NCBI GenBank assembly: GCA_012934845.2
Contig: WNNJ02000845.1
Span: 1-64,000, forward strand
Length of the DNA: 64,000 nucleotides
Direction of reading: 5' to 3'
Source: Pomphorhynchus laevis
Lineage: Eukaryota > Acanthocephala > Palaeacanthocephala > Echinorhynchida > Pomphorhynchidae
Both the position numbers and the translations under genes were made by a program. Shown piece by piece: positions 46,301-58,260 of this stretch. The notes under the pieces are model-generated. The model searched no databases. It had not been told where the DNA came from and saw only the letters and a program-made list of their open reading frames with translations. Every line of letters starts with the position of its first letter. The first letter of the stretch is position 1.

Positions 46301-46820
46301 CTTATTTAATTAGCGTTCTTATTTAATTAGCGTTCTTATTTAATTAGCGTTCTTATTTGATTAGCGTTCTTATTTGATTAGCGTTCTTATTTGATTAGCG
46401 TTCTTATTTAATTAGCGTTCTTGTGTAATTAGCGTTCTTACTAAATTGACCTTCTTATTTAATTAGCATTCTTATTTAATTTGCGTTCTTATTAAATTGA
46501 TCTTATTTAATTAGCATTCTTATTTAGTTGGCGTTCTTCTTTGATAGCCGATCCTATTATATTGGCGTCCTTGTTTGATCAGCGTTCTTATTTAATTACC
46601 GATCTGATTTAATGGGCATCCTTATTTAATTGGTTTACTGTTTTAGTAAATCTTTTTATTTAATTGCTGTTCTTAATTAGTCGACCATGTGATTATTTGC
46701 CGATATGATTTAATTTGCTGATCTAATTCAGTTGGTGACCTGAATTAACTGCCAATCTTCTTTAATTGCTGATTTTATTTAATTTCCGTTTTTTTTTAAT
46801 TTCCGTTCTTATATCTGTTA
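43360..46820. repeat. 17-bp minisatellite, TTCTTATTTAATTAGCG variant
   Basis: About 3.4 kb of tandem 17-bp units near GCGTTCTTATTTAATTA, with runs of perfect copies (43690-43830, 44395-44595) and many one-base variants (GGCC, GACC, GATC in place of GCGT). A longer block recurs (43845-43960 and 44590-44710), showing higher-order duplication. Confidence 0.9.
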
Positions 46821-46829
46821 AATTTATTT

Positions 46830-47340
46830 ATACTATTAAGCAAAATTTTTTAGATGGATTATAAACAATATGCTTTGCATTAGTATAAGGTTCTAGACAC
46901 TCAAATTTCATCATATGAAATACGACATTAGCGCGTATTTGACCCCGCTGCTATGTTGGGTTGAGAAATAGGGGCCGATACCTTATAACATAGCAGTTCC
47001 TCCTGTGAGATGATTAAAGAGATGATTGAGGTCATTCTATTTGTTTCTACGCGATAGGCGATTATTAAGTCCGCGAGCAGTAGAGGAATATCTACGATTT
47101 TCAAGAGAAAATGCCGATCCGGTATTTTTTAAATATTCGTTCTCGTAATTTAAGAAATATTATGAATGTAATACGGCTATGCATTTTAATTTGAAGCAAT
47201 TTTTATATAAATTTGAAGCTATCTTTCTGATGACCTCCTAATCTTATTCTGATACAACGCCTGTCATTTATTAGACAATTCATAAAAATTGACTTTATTA
47301 GTTTCAATTTATAAATTTTAACTTAAAATTTAATTTTTAA
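46830..47340 (+). mobile_element. PLE 3' end inside the satellite, PLE-5
   Basis: Starts at the RT C-terminal relic (about 46850), then the hammerhead-like RNA split by about 220 bp (46871-47245), then the start of the shared 3' region. Extreme 5' truncation leaves little more than the ribozyme and tail. Confidence 0.65.
46871..47245 (+). ncRNA. hammerhead-like RNA, PLE-5, interrupted
   Basis: GAAA 46917-46920; stem III TACG/CGTA (a change at one pair matched by a change on the other strand compared with PLE-1); stem I extends to CTGCTATGTT/AACATAGCAG; CTGATGA 47227-47233 and outer stem II AATCTTATTCTGATAC follow after about 220 bp of extra sequence (about 47008-47226). Confidence 0.55.
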
Positions 47341-47399
47341 ATTAAATTTAAAAATTTAATTTAATTTTAATTAAACTTTTAATTTTAAAACTCTTTACC

Positions 47400-48172
47400 G
47401 GAAAATTTTAATGGATGGATACCAAATATTATGCTTTGTTTTAGAATAAGATACTCGATAATCAAATTTCGTTAGAGGAAATGTATCATTGGCATGTATT
47501 TAGCCCCGCTGCTGTGCTGGGTCTATGAATAGAGGTCGAAATATGGTAACATAGCAGTTTCTCCTGATGACCTATAGTCCTTATTCTAACACATCACATC
47601 TTATTTATTAGTCAATTCATAATAATTTACTTCTATTTTAAATTTTAATTTTAAATTTTAACTTGAAATAAATATAAATCTTATAAAATAGTGATTTAAA
47701 TCTTATATTAAATTATTAAATTATTTATAATTATTTATAATTTAATTATTTTATTTTTATTTATAAAATACGTATACTCAGTTATCTAATCCGTTATCTG
47801 ATTTAATAATATTTTTCAAATATAAATTATATTTGAAATAAATTTAAATTTAATTATATTTGAAATAAATTTTTATATTTTAAATTTATTTAAATATATA
47901 ATATAAATTATTTTATAAATTAAAATATTTTAATAATATAGTATTTTGAGTATACATATAACTATTTTAAATTATAATCTATTATAATCGATTATAATAT
48001 AACTATTATAATCTATTTTAAATTTTAATTTTAAATTTTAACTTAAAATAAATATAAATTTTATATAATGAGTTTTAAAATCCTTGATAAAATTATTAAA
48101 TTATTTATAATAATATCTTTAATTTAATTTATATATAATATAAAATACGTAATCTCAGTTAACTGATTTGAT
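47400..48172 (+). mobile_element. PLE 3' ends inside the satellite, PLE-6
   Basis: Starts at ATGGATGGATACC (the RT end relic), then a hammerhead-like RNA (47420-47592) and AT-rich tail; versions of the terminal CGTA..CTCAGTTA.CTGATT occur near 47770-47800 and 48147-48170, so the tail is duplicated. The satellite resumes at about 48173. Confidence 0.65.
47435..47592 (+). ncRNA. hammerhead-ribozyme-like RNA, PLE-6 copy
   Basis: GAAA 47478-47481, stem III TGTAT/ATGTA (two changes that turn pairs into G-U pairs), stem I CTGCTGTG/CATAGCAG (one G-U), CTGATGA 47564-47570, outer stem II TTAGAATAAG/CTTATTCTAA, 10 perfect pairs. The inner stem II is weaker (CTAT facing AGAG). Confidence 0.6.
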
Positions 48173-49341
48173 TATTTAATTTCTGTTCTTATTTAATTGC
48201 CGATGGGATTAGTTTGCTGATCTAATTTATTTGGCGATGTGATTTAATTGCGACTTGATTTAATTTCCGAGATGTGTTTATTGTCCCACTGATTTAATTA
48301 CCGATTTTGGTTACTTGTTCATCTTATATAATTGCCAATCAGCTTAGCGTTCAATTTAACTGTTGTTCAATTTATCAAATTAGCGTCTTTTTTAATTTGC
48401 GTTTTTATTTAAATGTCGTTCTTTTTAAATAGCTGATATAATTTAATTGTCTATCTGATTAAATTGCCTATTTAATTGTCGATCTGATTTAATTGTCGAT
48501 ATGATTTAATTGTCAATCTGATTTAATTGCTGATGTAATTTAAATGCTGATGTGATTTAATTGCTGATCCGATTTGATGCTGATGTGATTTAATTGTTGA
48601 TATTATATAATTATTGATCTAATTTAACTGCCAATCTGATTTAATTGTCGATCTGATTTAATTATTGATGGGATTTAATTACTTATGGGATTTAACTGTT
48701 GATTTAATTTAATTATCGATATGATTTAACTGCCAATCCGATTTAATTATCGATCTAATTTAATTGCGATCTGATTTAATTGTCGATGTGATTTAATTGT
48801 CAATCTGATTTAATTGCTGATGTAATTTAAATGCTGATGTGATTTAATTGCTGATCCGATTTGATGCTGATGTGATTTAATTGTTGATATTATATAATTA
48901 TTGATCTAATTTAACCGCCAATCTGATTTAATTGCCGATCTGATTTAATTGCTGATGTAATTTAACTCCTGATGTGATTTAATTGCTGATCCGATTTGAT
49001 GCTGATGTGATTTAATTGTTGATATTATATAATTATTGATCTAATTTAACTGCCAATCTGATTTAATTGTCGATCTGATTTAATTACTGATGGGATTTAA
49101 TTACTGATTGGATTTAATTGTTGATCTAATTTAATTATCGATATGATTTAACTGCCAATCCGATTTAATTATCGATCTAATTTTATTGCCGATCTGATTT
49201 AATTGTCGGTTTGATTTAATTGTTGAACTGATTTAATTGTCAGTTTGATTTAATTGTCAATCTGATTTAATTGCCAATCTGATATAATTATCGATATAAT
49301 TTAATTGCTGATGTGATTTAATGGTTGATCTAATTTAATCG
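48173..49341. repeat. 17-bp minisatellite, GATCTGATTTAATTGTC variant
   Basis: Tandem 17-bp units near GATCTGATTTAATTGCC, AT-TTAATT core as in the 43.4-46.8 kb array but with GATCTG in place of GCGTTC. A block of roughly 300 bp with TGCTGATCCGATTTGATGC recurs (about 48540, 48840, 48980), indicating local higher-order units. The Gypsy LTR starts at 49342. Confidence 0.9.
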
Positions 49342-49503
49342 TGTCTGAAGAGAAACTGGTGGGGATCGCGAACAACGCTGCCAATGCTGATGCAATGAGC
49401 ATCATTTGATGTACCGATGGTGTCATGATTATAAAGCAGTAACGGTAACGTTTGTGAGTGCTTTTTTGTTGAAAACAAGAATACTCGTTTCGACATTGTG
49501 TCA
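49342..49503 (+). repeat. Gypsy 5' LTR
   Basis: 162 bp, TG...CA ends, aligned along its whole length with 61462-61623; they share CATGATTATAAAGCAGTAAC and AAAACAAGAATACTCGTTT and differ at roughly 20 positions, so the insertion is not recent. Confidence 0.8.
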
Positions 49504-49566
49504 TTTGGCGATGTGGGTGCAAAAAAAATTAAAAAAAAAAAACAAAAAACATCAAAATACAAAAAA

Positions 49567-50800
49567 ATGTGTACAAGTATTGACTTCGGAAGAACAAAGA
49601 ACTTCGTAAAATCCAGTTTTTCAGCACAAATGGATACGAATATGGAAGAAAAAGACGGTATTAATGTATTTAATGAGTCTAAATCAACGACAATGAAGGT
49701 TAGTGACGTTTCTTTGATTTACGGTGATAGTGAGGTACTTCCTCCCATTCCAAAACTCAAAAATTTGATAGTCATCAAGCTTAAGAAGCCGATGGAAAGG
49801 CATCGCTTATTTAATGTCCTCCTTAGGCCTTTCTGTAAAAAATTGACCAACAGGGTCATTTTCAATTCAGTCAAGCTGTACGAGACAGAGCTCAAGATCT
49901 CATTTGTCTCTGCTGATCTGGCAAAGGACTATATAGATCACTTTGAATCAGCCTTATCTGAATATGGTGCAATTCTTTCTATACCCATTCTTGGCACTCT
50001 AAATATATCGAATTTACCCTGTCACCTTGATGATACTGATATTAAACTACTAGAAAAATCCTATAAGGTTTCTAACTTTCGGTCTATTCTGGGTAAAGGG
50101 AGTAACCCAATACCCATTGGGTTCTGCTCTGTCCTACTGGAACACGGAGAAGTTCTGATGAACTCTAAATGTAACCCCGTTTTGGCCTTTAATCTTTGTT
50201 TTACACTTATTGGAAAAGATGAATATACCTATCCTCACTGCAGCCGGTGTCACAAATGGGGACACTGGGCATCCAGCTGCAGTGAGACACCTACATGTGG
50301 AGCGTGTGGTTCGTCCGACTGTGCGGCTCTACATACTGATATTCCTCGTGAGGCCCCCACATCATGCTCCAATTGTGGGAGGGGTGCCATCCCGCCTGGA
50401 GCAGGAAATGTGCTTAATTCAAACAATACTAAGGCAAATTTCACAAGTCCGGTGCCGTGCTTAGGCCTGCAAATTTTTCGAGTGCTGCCTCCCAACGCAC
50501 GGGGGATGCTGACATAATGCGTGCGATGGATGCAAGAGTGGAAGCGGTTTATGAGAAAATGGAAAACCTAATTTCAAAGGTTGTGTCTGCATTCTGCACA
50601 AATCCTTCGATTCCTTCTGCCACAATTCCGTCATCTAAAAAAAGGAAGCTTCGGCCCATACTGTTCCCCCGCTCAAGATCGGTAAAATGCTGAGTGGCAA
50701 ACAGCATAAGGGAAATGAAGACGCTGCCCAGGGGCAAGTACCGAACCCGGGTGGGGCTAGTGGCAGGAAGGGTAACCTTCCTGCACCTAGCTCTGTCTAG
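49567..50800 (+). pseudogene. family E ORF1 (gag-like, CCHC), copy 1
   Basis: The ATG at 49567 (MCTS) matches the start of copy 2 at 53458 and is preferred over the upstream ATG. The frame is open to the TAA at 50515-50517. CSRCHKWGHWASSC (about 50239-50280) is a CCHC knuckle, followed by CGACGSSDC and CSNCGRG. A frameshift near 50400-50450 moves the rest (a helical, charged region) to the frame 50457-50693. It would bind LINE RNA. Confidence 0.7.
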
Positions 50801-50833
50801 GTAGGCAATCCCCCATCCAACTAATCCATCACA

Positions 50834-53190
50834 ATGCAGAGTACTCGTGAGCCTTTTTCACTGAATATCCTTCAGTGGAATTCGGGAGGTGCTTCTGCCC
50901 TTAGACTTTTATCAGGTAGAGATGCAGATGTTATAGTCCTTCAGGAGACGCGGTCTATCCGTCGATCCCCAGGACATTACTCGATTTATCCCTAAGCACA
51001 TCTGTTCAGACTTTACTCCGTACATAACCCCACCTCACTCCTCTTCATCTCAAGGACTCTTGACCTTAGTTAAGTGCTCCTTAAGGTCCTCCCTCCTATT
51101 AAACTACTCATGTCCAGCCCTTTCTTGTTTGGTAGTTTCACTCTGTAAGAACGGTAAACGCTTCAGTCTGGCCAATGTCTATATTCGTCCAGGGGAGATT
51201 CACAAGAATCGGGACATCCTGGATAATATCCTTGACAGCGGCTACGACATGATACTAGGCGATTTCAACGACAGAACTGGTCGTTGGATTAATGCTGCAC
51301 ACCGCAGAGCCAGGAACCGGTACTTCATTCACAAACCACCATCCCCCACCTTTCATTGCTCAACAACAAACTCACTCCTCGACCTTCTACTGATTCACTC
51401 GAGGTGGCTGCTTAAGCCCTTCTGTACTGAACAGTCGCGTCAACATCTGACCACCTCTCATGACCTTATTCGTTGGCGGATTGAGGAGGATACGCTGCTT
51501 CGCCGGAGATTCTGCTTTGATCCAATCAGAGTGGCAGTCTTCCAGGCAGCTATCAGCCGCTTCCCCCGAATAGGGAATGAGAGTCTGACCGAATTTAATA
51601 CCTACCTCTCTTTCGCAAGCTACCGCGGATTTTATCGAATTACCTATAAAGGTAGTATATTACAATCCCCACTCCGACAAAACTCAAGACCCTTGCACAC
51701 CTGCTTCATTCACCCAATCTCTCTGCTTCTGCGCGTCAGGTTCTCTCGAAAGAATACTGGAGCACTAGATATAGGTTCCAGCTGGGTAAGGATAGGGCTA
51801 GCATTGCTTCCCTTAATCCAGCCCGGTCTTCCTTCTGGAAGATATTCAAGAAAGAGAAGTCTGTCTCTTGGAAGGAGAGAGCTTCTGGTTGGATAGGCAG
51901 TATCGGTCTGGATAAAGTTTTGGTAGAGTCACTAGCCCTACATAATTATGGAGCCACGCAATCACCGCAACCAATCCCGCCTTGGGGAGACTTCAGGAGT
52001 AGGGATGTCTCAGTTCCTGAGATTCTCAACGCCTGGGGGCCTCTTCCGGGCACCTCCAAAACCATCGCTCCACTCTCTTCTCGGGTCTGTCAGCTTCTGA
52101 CTGCCGATCAAAGGAGAGAAGTGGCCGTCACCATGCTTTTAGCATCACCTTCTGATGTAGCAGGCATCAATATTAGTAAGAGAATTTTTATCCATAAGAG
52201 AAATCCTGTTCGCTCTCCAAAAGACCTGCGGCCCATCTCGATACAAAATTCCCTCGTTTCGATCTACGAAAAAGCGCTTGCGCGTAGAATCCGCGACCAT
52301 TTAACTAGGCATCACTTAATCCCACCTGGTTTTCATGGGTTCGTTAAAGGGCGCTCGGTACATTCTGCAGTAAGTGAGGTGCAGCAGTTCTGTCGGGAGA
52401 ACCGTCATCAATTAGTTGTGGCTGTTTTCTTAGACTTTTCGGCTGCATTTGACCGTATCTCCATTCCCTTCGTTATCTCTTCTCTTAGGTCCTTAGGGTT
52501 GCCTGCGAGAATTGTTAACAGGGTGGAGATACTGCTGTATACCAAGCGGTTCTACTATGAAGACGACCCTGATGCGCGTCAGTTCTACCCTATTACAGGT
52601 GTACCTCAAGGATCCCCACTTTCTCCTATCTTATATCTTGCTGCCTCTATTAAACTATTCAAAATATTTCAAACGTGAAAAACGTCTTGTGGTATATGCT
52701 GATGATACCACAGCCCTATTCACTGGACGTAGGTGCAAAGACGTAGTCTCCGACATCAGCCGTTTCTTTTTAAGATTAAAAGATCAGTTACCCATATCCA
52801 ATCTTATTTTAAACTCAGCTAAATCGCAGGTGGTCGTCTTTCATGGCACACCTGCTACAAAGCAAAAACTTAAGAGATTAGCACTCTCTGCGCTCTCCTC
52901 CATATTTGCCTCTGAACCACTTCCCACCTTCACAAGTCGAGTAAAATACCTGGGGTTCACCGTTACGGTGAACTGGTCGGCGAAAGCTGACCTGGATAGA
53001 CTCAAACGTATCCTGAAGAAAGCTAGGTGGGCCCTGAAACGGGCTCAGCATCTGTCATCGAAAGGAAGGCCTAGGTGCGCCTTTGGGGCACTTGGGCTAT
53101 CTCGGGATTAGTCTTCTTATCAAGAGGACGTTCCCCAGAGCAAAGGCTAAGGTTTCTTAAGCACATCGTCTCTCGTTTACCAAGCATAGT
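50834..53190 (+). pseudogene. family E ORF2 endonuclease-RT, copy 1
   Basis: Starts FSLNILQWNSGG; endonuclease VLQETRS (about 50935), LGDFNDRTGR (about 51255), LLDLLLIHS. RT: LRPISIQNS (about 52230), VFLDFSAAFDRIS (about 52425), GVPQGSPLSPILY (about 52600) and VVYADDTTALFTG (about 52690). Frame breaks near 50970, 51600, 51900, 52670 and 53100. YADD is kept. Confidence 0.8.
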
Positions 53191-53457
53191 CCGCGCCGAT
53201 TAGATTTATCGGGGAGGGGGTGAAAGACCCCGGTTGATTCAGTCGGAAGGCGGCGTGTTGGATCGGTTGGGGGGGCTCAGATCCCCGCCCGGCATTTGAG
53301 GCCATGAAAGGGAAAGGGAAGATGAAAAACGAAGGGAAATTCTGTTATTTGTTATCTGAGTTGGTTATTACCTACTTTTTTTATTCTTGTATGCTATATT
53401 TTGGTGTATTTAATAAAATCTTTATTTATTTATTTATAAAATAAAAAAATTAAAAAA

Positions 53458-54680
53458 ATGTGCACAAGTGTATACGTTACGGAGCGTTCAAACGATTTGG
53501 TTAATTCTTATGAAAAAACATGCGAATCGATGGATTTTCAGTCGAATTCTGGTATAGATAAGGTACTTTTTAATATTAAACGATCAACGATTGACTCAAC
53601 AGTGAAGGTTAGTACGGTTTTGGTTCGTTCTATTAATGATGAGGGGCTACTACCCCCAATCCCAAAGGCAAACAATCTGTGTCTCATAAAATCAAAGGCA
53701 CCTATTGCAAATAATTTATTATTTAACTAATTTCTTCGTGGTTTTGTGGATAAATATCCGAATACGGTTCTGTTCAACTCAGTAAAATATCACGAGAATA
53801 CGATTAAAGTCTCTTTTGTTAACAGCGCAAGTTTAAAGGAATTTCGGACCTACTTTGAAAAGTATCTCAATGATGTGGGTGCCATAACTATCAAACCTAT
53901 ACTTTGCACAGTCAAAATAAATAACTTTCCTTCTTTTCTGGCTGAAGACGATCTATGCGCATTAAAAAATAAGTTTGGCCTCCATTCAGTGAGGCAATTA
54001 CTGGGAAAGGGTGTGAACCCCTCTCTGTAGCCTTTGGGAATATTGATGCTGATAATGGACAACTCATAGCTAACAACGGGTCTAACCCCTTCATGGGGTA
54101 TAACTTATCGTTCTCCGTAATAGAAGAAGACAAGTGGACTTATCCACACTGCCAGGTCTGTCACAAATGGGGGCATTGGGGGTCATCATGCCACTGCAAA
54201 AGGACCTGTGGGTCTGTAGTTCGTAGATTGTCATAATGTGTTGGGAATGATAAGTACACGGCTCCACCGGTTTGTTCTAACTGTGTTCAAAGACATCTTG
54301 CCTGATCCAGAAAGTGTCAGGCCTTTAAAGATTACAGAAGCATTTTTCATTCACAACCAAAGTCTAGCCCATCCTATGCAGCGGCTTCTGCGCAAGTAAA
54401 TAGAATGACAAATTCCGACATCCTGACTCTATTGGCAAATCAGGAAAGAGCAATCATATCGGACATGGAACGCCTCCTTGTCCCATTAGTAGCTTCCGTC
54501 TCTCGCCCTTCCATTCCTGCAGCTGAGATTATGAAGCCGACCAAGACAAAGAAGAGAGGTGGTTCGGTACAGACGGTGCCACCCCTTAAAGTAGGGAAGC
54601 TTCTGGAGAAGGCCTCAAAGGGAAATGAAGATAATGCCTTGGGGGTACAACCTTGGACGGGGCGAATGGCAAGGGGGTAA
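53458..54680 (+). pseudogene. family E ORF1, copy 2
   Basis: Starts MCTSVYV; an in-frame stop at 53728-53730 (taa after NNLLFN) and a break near 54030 interrupt it. The knuckle is partly kept (CQVCHKWGHWGSSC, about 54152-54193); the second is degraded. The C-terminal part (54405-54680) is a basic/helical tail with RGGSVQTVPPLKVGKLLEK. Confidence 0.7.
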
Positions 54681-54737
54681 CCCTCTCGCACCAGGCTCCG
54701 TCTAGGTTGGCATCCCCCTTCCAACTAATTTAACACA

Positions 54738-57115
54738 ATGGTGAGTAAACCCGAGCCTTTTTCACTGAATATTCTTCAGTGGAATTCGGGAGGTGCTTAT
54801 GCCCTTAGACTTTTATCTGGTAGAGACGCAGATGTTATAGTCCTTCAGGAGACGCGGTCTATCCGTCTCCCCCAGGACATTACTCGATTTATCCCTAAGC
54901 ACATTTATTCCCACTATACTCCGTACATTACCCCGCCTCACTCCTCTTTCTTCTCAAAGACTCTTGACCTTAGTTAAGTTCTCTTTGTGGTCTTCCCTCT
55001 TGCTACACTACTCTTGTCCAGCCCTGTCTTGTCTAGTAGTTTGACTCGTTAAGAAGGGTAAACGCCTTAATCTTGCCAACGTCTACATTCGTCCAGGAGA
55101 GATTCACAAGAACCGTGACCTCTTGGATGGGATTATTGATGGCGGCTGTGACATGGTACTAGGTGACTTCAACGACAGAACTGGTCGTTGGATTAATGCA
55201 GCACTCCGCAGAGCCAGGAACGGTTATCTTATTCACAAACCACCCTCCCCCACCTTTCATTGCACATCATCGAATTCACTCCTCGACTTATTATTGCTCC
55301 ACGAGAGGTGGTTGTTTAAACCCTTCTGCACGGAGCAATCGCGACAACATCTGTCCACCTCTCATGATCTAATTCGCTGGCGGATAGAAGAGGATTCGCT
55401 GCTTCGTAGAAGATTCCACTTTGACCCGATCAGAATGGCTTTCTTCCAGGCAGCAATCCAACGCTTCCCATGAATTGGTAATGAGAGCCTAACCGAATTT
55501 AATTCCTATCTCTCTTCGCAAGCTACCGCGTTGCTTTCGACAACCTATAAAGGTCGCATTTTCAATCCCACTCCGACAAAACTCAAGGTCCTAGCTAAAC
55601 TGCTGAACCTCTCTAATCTCTCTTCCTCTGCCAGACATACCCTATCGTATGAATACTGGCGCACCAGATACTGGTTCCAGCTGAGTAGAGATAGGGCGAG
55701 TATTGCTCGTCTTAACCCTTCTCAGTCTTCCTTTTGGAAGATATTCAAGAAGGAGAAGTTTGTTTGCTGGAGGGATAGGGCTGTGGGGTGGATCGGTAGT
55801 ATAGGCCTTGATAAAGTTTTGGAGGAGTCACTAGCCCTACATAATTATGGAGCCACTCAATCACCGCAACCAATCCCGCTCTGGGGAGACTTCAGGAGTA
55901 GAGACTTATCTGTGCCAGATATTCTCAACGCCTGGTGGCCTCTTCCGGGCACCTCCAAATCCGTTGCTCCACTCTCTTCTCGTGTCTGTCAGCTATTGAC
56001 AGCCGATCAAAGAAGGGAGGTAACCGTCACAATGCTATTAGCCACCCCAACCGATGTGGCCGGCATCAATGTTAGTAAAAGAATGTTTTACCTAAGAAGT
56101 ATCCGGTCTCTTGTCCTAAAGATCTGCGGCCTATTTCGATTCAAAATTCCCTCGTCTCGATCTACGAAAAAGCGCTTGCGCGTAAAATCCGCGATCATCT
56201 AAGTAGGCGAAATTTAATCCCTCCTAGTTTCCATGGGTTCGTCAAAAGTCGCTCGGTCCATTCAGCAGTTGGTGATGTGCATCGGTTCTGTCGGGAGAAT
56301 AGTCATCAACTGGCTGTGGCTGTTTTCCTTGATTTTTCCGCTGCATTTGACCGCATCTCCATACCATTTGTTATCTCTTCTCTCAGGTCCCTTGGGTTGC
56401 CTGCGAGAATTGTTAACAGGGTGGAGATACTGCTGTACACCAAGCGTTTTTACTATGATGATGACCCTGATGCGCGTCAGTTCTACCCTATTACGGGTGT
56501 GCCTCAAGGTTCCCCTCTCTCCCCTATCTTATATCTTGCTGCCTCCATCAATCTATTCAAAATATTTAAACGTGATCAACGTCTAGTGGTGTACGCAGAT
56601 GACACCACAGCCCTGTTCTCTGGACGCAGGTGTAAGGACGTAGTCTCTGACATCAGCCGATTCTTTTTAAGTTTAAAAGACCAGTTGCCCAGGTCCATTA
56701 TTGTTTTAAACCCCGCCAAATCATAGGTGGTTTTCTTTCATGGCTCCCCTGTGACGAAGCAAAAACTTAAGAGACTAGCACTCTCTGCGCTCTCCTCCAT
56801 ATTTGCCTCTGAACCACTCCCTACCTTCACAAGTCGAGTAAAATACCTGGGGTTCATCGTTTCGGTGTACTGGTCGGCAAAAACCGACCTGAATAGGCTC
56901 AAACGTATCCTGAAGAGAGCTAGATGGACTCTGAAACGGGCCCAGCATATGTCGTTGAATGGGAAAACCCAGGTACGCCTTTGGAGCACCTGGGCTATCT
57001 CGGGATTAGTCTTCTTCTCTAGAGGACGTCCCCCAGAGCAAAGACTGAGGTTCCTGAAGCTCCTCGTCTCGCTTTTACCCAGCATCGTTCGCACCGATTG
57101 GATTCTTCGGTGGTG
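54738..57115 (+). pseudogene. family E ORF2 endonuclease-RT, copy 2
   Basis: MVSKPEPFSLNILQWNSGG start, VLQETRS, a stop near 54975, LGDFNDRTGR (about 55155), then RT FLDFSAAFDRIS (about 56325), GVPQGSPLSPILY (about 56500), VVYADDTTALFSG (about 56585). Stops at about 55470, 56200 and 56725 (TAG in the KS..VVFFH segment). The end PSIVRTDWILRW is at 57116. Confidence 0.8.
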
Positions 57116-57323
57116 AAAGACCCCGGGTGGTTCAATCGGAAAGCGGCGTGTTAGATTGGTTGGGAGGCTCAGATCCTAATGGATTTGAGGCAGAATAGGT
57201 GGAAGAACTGGCTATTTTTGTTTTGAGTTTTCCTCAACTGTCTTGTTGTTTGTTGTTTGTTGTCTTTTTAAGTCACTAGACACTTATGTATTTTTCTAGT
57301 AATAAAATCTTTATTATTATGAG

Positions 57324-58260
57324 GGTGCCAAAGTAGCAATCGCTGAGCTGTTTGTTCAGCAAAATAAGATGTTGGAGCTATTTTCCAAGCGCCTAAAGGC
57401 AGCGGAGAAGAATCAGAATAAGCTTATGGAAGCCTTGATGAGAAAAGTACCGAGAGTATTGAATATAAGCTCAACTCAGCCGCAGATATATCCGTTCTGT
57501 AAATTCGAACGAGAGGTGGAATCTTGGCTGGACTTTCTTCGTCAGCTACAACTTTATTTCGAAGCGTGTGGAGTTACAGACGCAGTATGCAAAAAAGCTT
57601 GCTTGTTATCGTGGCTATCACCGACCATCTTTAAAGTTGTTTCGAGTGCTACAACCGCTGTATAATTAGATGAACTACAATACGACGATATTATCCATTT
57701 GCTAAACAAACACTTTTGCAATTCCATTCACGAAATCTCAGCTCGATTTTAATTCTACGGAATTCGCACGAAGAAGGAATAAACCTACAACGAATGGTAA
57801 AACGATCTAGAAGGCGCTGGATTTGGATGCCGTTTTTACAAACCTCATATTACATCCGAAGCTGACGCATTAGCAGAACGCATTAAGGATGTAATCGCGT
57901 CATATGCTCCGGGACGAATTCGTTTGTCCTGCTGCTCTGTAGGAGAAAGATTTAAGCCTGAACAGGCTTATAGACATAGCAGCAAATTTTGAAGCTATGG
58001 TTAATGCACCTACCTTGAGCAATTCGAATCTAATTAAGGAAGATGACGAGGTGTTCAGAATTGAAAACGCAACACAGAGAAGGCGAGGAAGATTTAATAC
58101 AGAGAGAAAGTTCGACGGTGCGAGGACAATGTGTTTTCGATGTCGAATTAAACAATCCCAATCAAAATGTTGGGCTCAAAATCAAAATGTTACTTATGTA
58201 ATGACAAATGACATTTTGCTTGATGTTTCACAAAACGGCGGAATCAAAAAGGGAATGTAA
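57324..58260 (+). pseudogene. Gypsy gag region
   Basis: MLELFSKRLKAAEKNQNKLM leads to a capsid-like segment with W.DFLRQLQLYFEACGV (about 57530-57570) and ACLLSWL (open 57369-57665). In-frame stops follow (57663-57990). A degenerate nucleocapsid knuckle is at 58130-58175 (CFRC...K.....CW). Confidence 0.65.

Larger units (their letters stand above)
49521..53450 (+). mobile_element. family E Jockey-type LINE, first of a head-to-tail pair
   Basis: A-rich 5' leader (49521-49566), ORF1 with CCHC knuckles, ORF2 with endonuclease and RT, and a 3' tail AATAAAATC plus TTTATTTATTTAT (about 53414-53445). It is followed immediately by a second element. Full length in layout but with several frameshifts. 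Confidence 0.8.
53451..57322 (+). mobile_element. family E Jockey-type LINE, second of the pair
   Basis: Same order as the first: A-rich leader, ORF1 from ATG 53458, ORF2 from about 54738, tail AATAAAATCTTTATTATTAT (57301-57320). The 5' end directly follows the tail of copy 1. After it the sequence GGGTGC (57323-57328) repeats the GGGTGC at 49515-49520. Confidence 0.8.

Noticed and set aside
43360-49341. CRISPR-like array
   Set aside because: Tandem units of 17 bp without spacers, in a eukaryotic context; this is a minisatellite.
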